Positions 9,253-16,321 of a stretch of 64,000 nucleotides of DNA are shown in pieces; within the stretch, counting starts at the first letter, position 1; each line of letters begins with the position of its first letter. The notes beneath the pieces were generated by a model. The model ran no database searches. It saw only the letters and a list, made by a program, of their open reading frames with translations, and had not been told where the DNA came from. The translations under genes were made by a program, and so were the position numbers. Location of the stretch: contig JAFECB010000017.1 of the NCBI GenBank assembly GCA_018242365.1, positions 372,001 to 436,000 of the forward strand, read 5' to 3'. The stretch is from Pseudomonadota bacterium (lineage in GTDB: Bacteria; Pseudomonadota; Gammaproteobacteria; Xanthomonadales; Xanthomonadaceae).

Positions 9253-11265
9253 ATGACGCCACCGCGCCCGCTTGTCCTTGCCCTCGCCGTCACCCTCGCC
9301 ATTGCCGTGGCTTCGCCTTCCAGCGAGGCCGCCAAGCGTCCCAAGCCGGCACGCGCGTCGCACGCCAGCGGGCAAGCCTGCAGTGATTTCTATGCCGAGG
9401 CGAACAAGGGCTGGCTGGCCGCCAATCCAATGCCGGCTGCGGGTGCGGTATCGGTCTTGGGTGAACTTGCGATGCGCGCACAACAGCAGCAGAAACAGTT
9501 GCTGGACGCGGCGATGGCCTCGCCGCAAAACGATACGCAAAAACTGCTCGGCGATTTCTGGGCCAGCGGCCTCGACGAAGCTGCGGTCGAGGCCGACGGC
9601 GCCAAGCCAATCGCGCCCCTGCTCTCCCGCATCGACGGCATCCGCAGCAGCAAGGACATCGCACCGGCCATCGCGGCGCTGCACCAGGTCGGCATTCCGG
9701 TCGCGTTCCAGTTCGGTGCCGACGTCGACCTGCGCGATCTTGGCCGCCATCTCGGCTACTTCAACCAGGGCGGGCTTGGCTTGCCGGATCCGGCCTACTA
9801 CACCCGCACTGACGCGGATACGCAGGCTCTGGTCGCGCGCTATGGCGATTACATCCGCAAGATCCTCGCCCTGTCCGGCGTCCCGCAGGCGCAGATCGAG
9901 ACCCAGACCGCCTTGGTCTTGGACCTCGAACGCAAGCTCGCGCAGGCGGCGCGCCCGCTCGCGGAGCTGCGTGACCCGCGCAACAATTTCGCCCCGGTGC
10001 CGGTGTCAGGCCTCGGCAGGCAGTACCGCAACCTGCAACTGGACGCCTTCCTCAAGGCGCAGGGCATCAATGACGACAGCGTGTCGCTGGCCAATCCGGC
10101 GATGTTCGCCAAGATCGACAATCTGGTCGGCACACTCAAGCCGGCGCAGTGGCAGGCCTATCTGCGCTTCCGGGTCGGCGACGCGATGGCACCCTATTTG
10201 TCGAAGCCCTGGCGCGATGCCAGCTTCGCCTTCCGCGGCAAGATCCTGCGCGGGCAGATGGCCGAGGCTCCGCGCTGGCAACAGGTGCTCGATGCGATCA
10301 ACCTTGCCGCCGGCCCGATGCTGGGCCGCGAATACGCCGCCACGCATCTGACCGATGCCAATCGCCGTGACGCCGAGCAGATCGCCATGCAGGTCCGCGA
10401 TGCACTCAAGCACGCGGTATCCAACAGTCCGCTGCTGGGCGAAGCCGCACGGACCGAAGCGACGAAAAAACTCGAGCGTCTGCGCATCGAAATCGGCGTG
10501 CCGTCGTATGACATCGATTTCAGCCTGCAACCGATGGGCCGTGGCAGCTTCGGCAGCAACATGCTGATCGCCTCGACCTGGCGGCACCGGCAGGAAATGC
10601 GCCGGATCGGCAAGAACAGCGCCGCGCGCCGCTGGGACGTGTTGCCGCAACAGCCTGCACTGGCCTATGACATCGCCCAGAATCGCTTGATCGTGACCGC
10701 GGCGATGCTGCAGGCGCCGGTGCTCGATCCGGCGATGCCGGAAGGCAACCGCTACGGTGCCTTCGGTGCTTTGGTCGGGCACGAGCTCAGCCACGCCATC
10801 GACAGCCGCGGCCATCACGTCGATGCCGATGGCAATGTGCGCGACTGGTGGAGCAATGCCGAAACCACCGCTTGGGACGCACTCGGACAGAAGGTCGTGG
10901 CCTTGTACGCGCCGCTGGCCTATCCGGGTGTCAGTGGCGCCAAGGTCAACGGCACGCTGACCCGCGACGAGAACATCGCCGACCTCGCCGGCGTGCAACT
11001 GGCCTTCGCCGCGCTGCATGCGGCGCAACCCAATGCCACGACGCAGACCGACAAGGCCTTCTTTACCGGCTGGGCGCAGGTCTGGGCGCAACGGGTGACC
11101 GCCGGCGAGGCGCAGATTCGCGCCCAGCAGGACGTGCGTGCGCCGGGCGAATGGCGGGCCAATGTGCCGTTGATGCAACAGGCGGCGTTCGGCAAGGCGT
11201 TTGCCTGCAAGATCGGCACGCCGATGCAGCCGAAGGCGGAAGATCGCGTCGTTGTGTTCCCCTGA
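9253..11265 (+). CDS. M13 (neprilysin/PepO-like) family metallopeptidase, divergent
   Basis: 670-residue secreted zinc peptidase. It has a signal peptide (about residues 1-26, LVLALAVTLAIAVASPSSEA), then the large M13_N helical region and the C-terminal catalytic domain. Zinc motif HELSH starts near residue 510 and the third ligand motif ENIAD near 573, both complete. The usual substrate-binding NAY/FY motif upstream of the zinc site is replaced by LAYDIAQN, so specificity probably differs from PepO or neprilysin. No Lys/Ser-rich lipobox is seen. Independent transcription unit; periplasmic or outer-surface location inferred. Confidence 0.88.
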   Translation: MTPPRPLVLALAVTLAIAVASPSSEAAKRPKPARASHASGQACSDFYAEANKGWLAANPMPAAGAVSVLGELAMRAQQQQKQLLDAAMASPQNDTQKLLGDFWASGLDEAAVEADGAKPIAPLLSRIDGIRSSKDIAPAIAALHQVGIPVAFQFGADVDLRDLGRHLGYFNQGGLGLPDPAYYTRTDADTQALVARYGDYIRKILALSGVPQAQIETQTALVLDLERKLAQAARPLAELRDPRNNFAPVPVSGLGRQYRNLQLDAFLKAQGINDDSVSLANPAMFAKIDNLVGTLKPAQWQAYLRFRVGDAMAPYLSKPWRDASFAFRGKILRGQMAEAPRWQQVLDAINLAAGPMLGREYAATHLTDANRRDAEQIAMQVRDALKHAVSNSPLLGEAARTEATKKLERLRIEIGVPSYDIDFSLQPMGRGSFGSNMLIASTWRHRQEMRRIGKNSAARRWDVLPQQPALAYDIAQNRLIVTAAMLQAPVLDPAMPEGNRYGAFGALVGHELSHAIDSRGHHVDADGNVRDWWSNAETTAWDALGQKVVALYAPLAYPGVSGAKVNGTLTRDENIADLAGVQLAFAALHAAQPNATTQTDKAFFTGWAQVWAQRVTAGEAQIRAQQDVRAPGEWRANVPLMQQAAFGKAFACKIGTPMQPKAEDRVVVFP

Positions 11266-11315
11266 TTGCGCATCCGCGGGGCTTGTCCCACAGCGTGCAG
11301 CGCAAGAAGGACTTC

Positions 11316-11416
11316 GACGCGGATCAACGCGGAAAAGGGCGGATTGGATCCGGGGATACGCTGAATTTGTTCAGCGGTGCCCTGTCGAATCCGTGTTATC
11401 CGCGCCCATCCGTGTC
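11316..11416. repeat. Imperfect inverted repeat after the M13 peptidase
   Basis: Arms 11316-11345 and 11388-11416 are imperfect reverse complements built from CGCGGAT/CACGGAT units. They lie between the convergent peptidase and rhomboid genes. It may be a dispersed intergenic element or a structured 3' UTR; no second copy is seen in the window. Confidence 0.45.
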
Positions 11417-11447
11417 AAAAAAACGCTCTTGCATATCGCAATAACCG

Positions 11448-12131
11448 TCAGCGCACGATCCGCATCTTCGGCCCGCCACGGCGACCCGCGAACGGGCCCT
11501 GCCCGCGCCAATGGCGGATCAGCAGCCAACCGAACAGCATCCCTCCGAGGTGGGCGAAATGCGCCACGCCCGGCTGCAGGCCGCTGATACCCACGCCCAG
11601 TTCGAACAGGCCGTAAACAATGACCAGCGTGCGCGCCTTCATCGGGATCGGCGGGATCAGCAGCATCACCCGCTGGTTCGGGAACAGCATGCCGTAGGCC
11701 AGCAACAGGCCGAACACGCCACCGGAGGCACCGATAGTCGGGTATGGCATGGCCCCATGCGCCACCGCATACGAGCCGACGATCAGCTGGCACAGCCCGG
11801 CACCGAGCACGCACACGAAGAAATAGGTCGCGAAACGACGCGGGCCCCACACGTATTCCAGTGGCGCGCCGAACATCACCAGCGCCAGCATGTTGAAGCC
11901 GATGTGCATCAACCCGCCATGCAGGAAGGCATAGCTGACCAGCTGCCAAGGCATGAACGCCGGCGCACCGCCACCGGTCGGGTCGTAGACACCGCCACTC
12001 CACGGCCACAGCTTCAGCGAGTCAAGAGCTAAATCGCCAAGCGCGAACTGCAGGCCGAAGCCGACCAGATTGGCGATCAGCAGCGCCTTGGTGATGCGGG
12101 GAATGTCGAACGCCATCCGTGCGGGACTCAT
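11448..12131 (-). CDS. Rhomboid family intramembrane serine protease
   Basis: 227-residue six-helix rhomboid. The catalytic Ser sits in TIGASGGVFGLL (S near residue 135) and the catalytic His in VAHFAHLGGMLFG (near 193). The oxyanion region is HGGLMHIGFNMLAL, with HxxxN in its second half. There is no extra cytoplasmic domain. ATG at 12131 is the upstream choice; Met6 is also possible. It follows the Atl-like gene on the same strand after 26 nt, so they may be cotranscribed without an obvious functional link. Confidence 0.92.
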   Translation of the reverse strand: MSPARMAFDIPRITKALLIANLVGFGLQFALGDLALDSLKLWPWSGGVYDPTGGGAPAFMPWQLVSYAFLHGGLMHIGFNMLALVMFGAPLEYVWGPRRFATYFFVCVLGAGLCQLIVGSYAVAHGAMPYPTIGASGGVFGLLLAYGMLFPNQRVMLLIPPIPMKARTLVIVYGLFELGVGISGLQPGVAHFAHLGGMLFGWLLIRHWRGQGPFAGRRGGPKMRIVR

Positions 12132-12157
12132 GTTTCGTTGCAGTGCATCATAACGGG

Positions 12158-12502
12158 TCAGCGCGGTGCCCAGACGGCCGCATCGAGCGTGTCTTCCTCT
12201 GCCCCCATCCGCACCCGGCCATTGCGGACGGCCACGCCTTCATCACGCAGCCGGCGCGCCTGTTCGCGCCACGGTCGCGATCCGACCGGGAACGCGATCC
12301 GACCATCCGAGCGCAGGATCCGATGCCAAGGCAGATCGGCATCGTCATTTTCGCGGAGTACGCGGGCCACCAAGCGGGCACGGCCAGCCAAGCCGCAACG
12401 ACGCGCGATCCCGCCATAACTGGCGACTTCGCCACGCGGCACCGCGCGGATCGCATCAAGGATGCGCTGGTGCGTGGATTCGTTGCCTTCAGGCGTAGCC
12501 AT
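12158..12502 (-). CDS. Alkyltransferase-like (Atl/MGMT-fold) DNA-binding protein
   Basis: 114-residue protein with the C-terminal MGMT fold: helix-turn-helix segment VASYGGIARRCGLAGRARLVARVL and DNA-contacting Arg. The MGMT active-site PCHR is replaced by PWHRI (DLPWHRILR). The alkyl-acceptor Cys is therefore missing, as in Atl proteins, which bind O6-alkylguanine and channel it into nucleotide excision repair. Met at 12502 is chosen over an in-frame start 15 nt upstream. Family call is firm; the repair role is by homology. Confidence 0.87.
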   Translation of the reverse strand: MATPEGNESTHQRILDAIRAVPRGEVASYGGIARRCGLAGRARLVARVLRENDDADLPWHRILRSDGRIAFPVGSRPWREQARRLRDEGVAVRNGRVRMGAEEDTLDAAVWAPR

Positions 12503-12549
12503 GATCCGGGTTAGCATACCGGTTCACCCGTTCGCGCTTCGTGCTGCCC

Positions 12550-12960
12550 ATGAACAATTTCGAACAGATCCACCAGCACCTGATTGCGGCCGACTATCGC
12601 CTGCTGCTGGAGGAGCCCGGGCTGGCCTGCGTCGAGCTGACCCTGCGGCAGGGCAAGCGTCATCAGGCGATCTTCCTGACCGAACTGCAGGACGACGACG
12701 GTCGCCGCTTCCTGCGCGTGAGCACCTCGATCGCCCCGATCACCGGGCTGGATGCGCGCAAGGCGTTGGCGTTCAACTGGGAAAGCCGGGTCGGCTACCT
12801 CGCCATCGGTGAACTCGACGGCGTGCGCTATCTGCAACTGTGCGAGAACCGTCCCTACGACAGCCTGCTGCCCGCGGAAGTGGATCGGTTGATCCTCGAA
12901 ATCGGCGGCACCGGTGATGCGATGGAAATGCGCATGTCGGCGGGCGGCGATTTGCTGTAA
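12550..12960 (+). CDS. Hypothetical protein
   Basis: 136-residue soluble protein, family not recognised with certainty. Residues 1-25 look helical (FEQIHQHLIAADYRLLLEE). The middle consists of alternating beta strands (ACVELTLRQ, HQAIFLTELQ, RFLRVSTSIAPI, RYLQLCENRPYDSL), and the tail is helix-forming. The pattern resembles small alpha/beta YbjN- or secretion-chaperone-like folds, but that is only a shape resemblance. There is no signal peptide or membrane helix. A GTG 9 nt upstream (12541) is an alternative start and no clear Shine-Dalgarno is present. It is divergent from the Atl gene and convergent with pit. Confidence 0.7.
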   Translation: MNNFEQIHQHLIAADYRLLLEEPGLACVELTLRQGKRHQAIFLTELQDDDGRRFLRVSTSIAPITGLDARKALAFNWESRVGYLAIGELDGVRYLQLCENRPYDSLLPAEVDRLILEIGGTGDAMEMRMSAGGDLL

Positions 12961-12974
12961 CCGCCTGCGCGATA

Positions 12975-12990
12975 CCGGGTCGCAACCCGG
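12975..12990. terminator. Hairpin between convergent genes
   Basis: 6-bp GC stem (CCGGGT / ACCCGG) with loop CGCA between the unknown ORF and the pit gene. There is no T run on either side, so termination function is uncertain. Confidence 0.35.
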
Positions 12991-13009
12991 CACCGATGCC
13001 CCACGCCGA

Positions 13010-14131
13010 TCACGCCCAGCCTGCGATCATCAGCCCGCGATAGAACAGCCACGCCACCGTGGCCGAGGCCGGGATGGTCAGGATCCAGGCCCAGATGATC
13101 CGCTCGATCGTGCTGATCTTGAGCTTGCGCGGGTTCTTGGCGAAGCCCACGCCCATGATCGCGGTCGACACCGTGTGGGTGGTCGAAACCGGCATGCCGA
13201 AGTGCGCCGCGGTCATCAACACCGTGGCCGAACTGGTATCGACCGCGAACCCGTCCAGCGGATGCAGCTTGACCATCTTGTGGCCCAGCGTCTTGATGAT
13301 CCGCCAGCCGCCCGAGGCGGTGCCCGCCGCCATCACCAAGGCGCAGGTCACCACGATCCAGGTGGCGACATCATTGCCGCTGGATGCGGCCGGATGCATG
13401 AACGACAACCAGTCCGGCAGGTCATCCAAGGCGCCGCTGGCCTGCGCGCCCACCAGGGTCAGCGCGATCACGCCCATGGTCTTCTGCGCATCGTTGTGGC
13501 CGTGGGCATAGCCCATGTAGGCGGCCGAGGCGATCTGCAGTTTGCCGAACACGGCATTGATCCAGCGCGGGCGCGCCAACCGGCGCAGGAAGCCGCCGGA
13601 GCGCGACATCGCCGCGATCAGCGCCCACAGCAGCACCATCATCGACAGGCCCAGCAGGAAGCCGACCAGGGGCGAGGTCACCATCGGCACCATCACCTTC
13701 CACACCAGGCCCTTGCTCTTGGTCCACTCGGCCGCGCTCTGGATCCAGATCAGCGAGTCCCAGTTCATGTGCGAGGCCGACAGCGCCGCGCCACACAGCC
13801 CGCCGATCAACGCGTGCGAGGACGAGGACGGCAAGCCGAACCACCAGGTGACCAGATTCCACACGATCGCACCCAGCAGCGCGCTCATCACCAGCTGCGA
13901 GGTCGCGGCGACCACCTCGGTATTGACGATGCCAGTTGCTATCGTGGCGGCGACGGCAGTGCCGGTGAGCGCGCCGATCATGTTCATCACCGCCGCCAGA
14001 CTCACCGCCTGGCCGGGGCTGAGCACCTTGGTCGCGACCGAAGCGGCGATGGAGTTGGCGGTGTCGTGGAAGCCGTTGATGAACTCGAACACCAAGGCAA
14101 ACGCCACCACCACGAGCACGAGAGTCAGCAT
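13010..14131 (-). CDS. pit: Inorganic phosphate transporter, Pit family
   Basis: 373-residue low-affinity phosphate permease. The two internally repeated PHO4 signatures are visible: FEFINGFHDTANSIAASVAT at the N-terminus and GYAHGHNDAQKTMGVIAL past the middle, separated by a hydrophilic loop. The substrate is most likely a neutral metal-phosphate. ATG at 14131 forms a TGATG stop-start overlap with the upstream DUF47 gene; a GTG one codon earlier is an alternative. DUF47-Pit is a recurrent operon, and the pair lies behind a Pho-box-like promoter. Confidence 0.93.
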   Translation of the reverse strand: MLTLVLVVVAFALVFEFINGFHDTANSIAASVATKVLSPGQAVSLAAVMNMIGALTGTAVAATIATGIVNTEVVAATSQLVMSALLGAIVWNLVTWWFGLPSSSSHALIGGLCGAALSASHMNWDSLIWIQSAAEWTKSKGLVWKVMVPMVTSPLVGFLLGLSMMVLLWALIAAMSRSGGFLRRLARPRWINAVFGKLQIASAAYMGYAHGHNDAQKTMGVIALTLVGAQASGALDDLPDWLSFMHPAASSGNDVATWIVVTCALVMAAGTASGGWRIIKTLGHKMVKLHPLDGFAVDTSSATVLMTAAHFGMPVSTTHTVSTAIMGVGFAKNPRKLKISTIERIIWAWILTIPASATVAWLFYRGLMIAGWA

Positions 14132-14757
14132 CACGCGTTCTTCAGCACGATCTGGTAAGCCACCACGCCGGCCTCGCGGCAGCGGTCGATCGCCTTCTCG
14201 AGGATCTCGAAGAACTCCTTGAGCAGGAACATCTGCAGGCTGTCGAGCTTGCCGGAATAGATCTCGCGATACAGCTCCAGCATCAGCCGGTCGGCTTCGT
14301 TCTCGATCGAGCGCAATTTCTCGTTGAGTGCGGTCATGCGGTCGAGGTTCATGTGTTCAAGCTGGTCGACCATCTCCACCACCACCTCGGCGGCCTGCTC
14401 CAGCATCGCCGCGCGCGGTGCGAAATCGATATGGCCAAGATGCTGGACCGCCAGCGCGTAGCGATCGGCGAACTTCTCGATCTGCTTGGGGATCTTGTGC
14501 AGCGCCGAGCCCAGCGCCTCGATGTCCTCGCGCTCGAATGGGGTGATGTAGCTGTCGACCAGCGCCTGACTGAGCTTGTCGGCGGCGGTGCGCTCACGCT
14601 GGCGGGCCAGCTTGAAGGCATCCAGCGCGGGCTGGCGGTCGGCCTCCTTCATCATCGCGTGCAGCGCCTTGGCGCTGTCCAGCGCGGCCGCGGCCGCATC
14701 ATCGAGCAGCGCGTAGAACTGGGTTCCGGCACCGAAAATGGTTTGCAGGGAGAACAT
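14131..14757 (-). CDS. DUF47 (PhoU-like) protein, Pit accessory
   Basis: 208-residue all-helical PhoU-like protein of the DUF47/YkaA group, starting MFSLQTIFGAGTQFYALLDD. The conserved EREDIEALGSALHKIPKQIE segment falls near residue 90. These proteins modulate adjacent Pit transporters. ATG at 14757 gives the typical start; the frame is open further upstream through the promoter. It is translationally coupled to pit. A run of eight C residues on this strand lies just before the start codon. Confidence 0.9.
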   Translation of the reverse strand: MFSLQTIFGAGTQFYALLDDAAAAALDSAKALHAMMKEADRQPALDAFKLARQRERTAADKLSQALVDSYITPFEREDIEALGSALHKIPKQIEKFADRYALAVQHLGHIDFAPRAAMLEQAAEVVVEMVDQLEHMNLDRMTALNEKLRSIENEADRLMLELYREIYSGKLDSLQMFLLKEFFEILEKAIDRCREAGVVAYQIVLKNA

Positions 14758-14790
14758 GGTGGGGGGGGTTCCGTCTACGTTTAGGGCGAC

Positions 14791-14824
14791 ACGATAGGGC
14801 GTAATTATGACGGTTCGATGACGC
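14791..14824 (-). promoter_or_regulatory. Pho-box-like promoter of the DUF47-pit operon
   Basis: On the minus strand two 7-mers, GCGTCAT (14818-14824) and CCGTCAT (14807-14813), are spaced 11 bp apart, as in a PhoB box (CTGTCAT-N4-CTGTCAC). Ten bases further on is TATCGT (14791-14796), a reasonable -10. This is the layout of PhoB-activated promoters, where the box replaces the -35. The predicted target, a phosphate transporter, fits. Two bases per repeat or fewer deviate from consensus. Confidence 0.55.
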
Positions 14825-14989
14825 GCCGTGCCCCGCATGCGGCCTGTTATCATGCGCCCGCGCCCCGGCGCGACCCATGGACACCTTCAACTGCCCGCCG
14901 CCACGCCTGTCTTGCGCCGCCCCGTCCCCACGGGCGTGCCGCCGTGGCCTGCGCCCTGCGTCCACCTCGCCCGCACCCGGTGAAGCCCC

Positions 14990-16303
14990 GTGCTGGAACT
15001 GCTGATCGTCCTTGCCCTGCTCGTCCTCAACGGCTTCTTCGCGCTGTCGGAGATGGCCGTACTCACCTCGCGCAAGGTGCGCCTCAAGCAGCAGGCGGAA
15101 ACCAGCCGCGGTGCGCGCACCGCGCTGGAACTGGCCGAGCGACCGGAACGCTTCCTCTCCACGGTCCAGGTCGGCATCACCAGCATTGTCATCCTGACCG
15201 GCATGTATGGCGGCGATGCCATCGGCCAGCGCATCGGCCACTGGCTGGCCGTCAATGTCCCGACCCTTGGGCGCTATTCGGAAACCATCGGCACGGTGCT
15301 CGCGGTTACCGTGATCACTTACCTCAGCATCGTGATCGGCGAGCTGATCCCGAAGCGGCTGGCGCTGCTGGCGCCTGAACGGCTCGCGGCCGTGGTGGCA
15401 ACGCCGATGCGCTGGATGGCGTGGATCGCCAACCCGGTGGTCTGGCTCCTGAGTGCGACCGTGCACGCCTTCCTGACCCTGTTCCGGCTCAAGGGCGGCA
15501 GCGACGATCAGGTCACCGAGGAAGAGATCCGGCTGCTGGTCAGCGAGGGCCACGAGCAGGGCGTGATCGACCTCGACGAGCGCAACATGGTCAACCGGGT
15601 GATGCGGCTGGGTGATCGCACCGCCGACAGTCTGATGACGCCGCGCACGAAGATCGCCTGGCTGGACACCACCGCGACCTTGCAGGAAAACCTCGCGGTC
15701 ATGCTGGAGCACGCCTATTCGCGCTATCCGGTCCATTGCGGCAGCGACGCCGACGTGGCCGGCATGCTGGAAGTGAAAACCCTGCTCGACGAATTGGGCC
15801 GGCCCACGCCGAGCCTGTTCAACGACATTCGCCCGGCGCTGTTCGTATCCGAATCCACCCACGCGATGAAACTGCTGGAACTGCTGCGCGAAGACCAGCA
15901 ATCGGCGGCACTGGTGGTGGACGAATACGGCGACATCCAGGGCATGGTGACGATTGCCGATATCGTCGACGCGGTGATCGGGCGGTTGCAGACCGGCAGC
16001 GATGCGGATGACGGCGAAGCGCTGGTGGTCGAACGCGAGGACGGCTCGCTGCTGGTCGATGGCGGCCTGCACATCGACGAGCTGCGCGAGCTGACCGGCG
16101 AGCGCATCCCGGATGCCGACGAAATGGAATTCCATACCGCCGCCGGGCTGGTGATCGCCCATTTCGGGCGCATCCCGCGGGTCAGCGAGTATTTCCGGAT
16201 CGGCCAATGGCGGATCGAGGTCGTCGACCTCGATGGCCCGCGCGTCGACAAACTCCTGCTGCAACGCGACGCCCCACCACCGCACCCGGCTGGGGATGGT
16301 TGA
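14990..16303 (+). CDS. CNNM/CorC (HlyC-CorC) family transporter, CBS-domain
   Basis: 437-residue protein with an N-terminal CNNM (DUF21) membrane domain (LLVLNGFFALSEMAVLTSRK, about 1-190). A tandem CBS pair follows (VMRLGDRTADSLMTPRTKIAWL to EYGDIQGMVTIADIVDAVIG, about 200-345), then a C-terminal CorC_HlyC domain (about 355-430). The family is tied to Mg2+/Co2+ efflux and membrane homeostasis. Start is GTG at 14990; no ATG lies nearby. It is divergent from the phosphate operon and convergent with the GGDEF-EAL gene 18 nt away. Confidence 0.9.
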   Translation: MLELLIVLALLVLNGFFALSEMAVLTSRKVRLKQQAETSRGARTALELAERPERFLSTVQVGITSIVILTGMYGGDAIGQRIGHWLAVNVPTLGRYSETIGTVLAVTVITYLSIVIGELIPKRLALLAPERLAAVVATPMRWMAWIANPVVWLLSATVHAFLTLFRLKGGSDDQVTEEEIRLLVSEGHEQGVIDLDERNMVNRVMRLGDRTADSLMTPRTKIAWLDTTATLQENLAVMLEHAYSRYPVHCGSDADVAGMLEVKTLLDELGRPTPSLFNDIRPALFVSESTHAMKLLELLREDQQSAALVVDEYGDIQGMVTIADIVDAVIGRLQTGSDADDGEALVVEREDGSLLVDGGLHIDELRELTGERIPDADEMEFHTAAGLVIAHFGRIPRVSEYFRIGQWRIEVVDLDGPRVDKLLLQRDAPPPHPAGDG

Positions 16304-16321
16304 GGCGACGCCGGTACCCGC

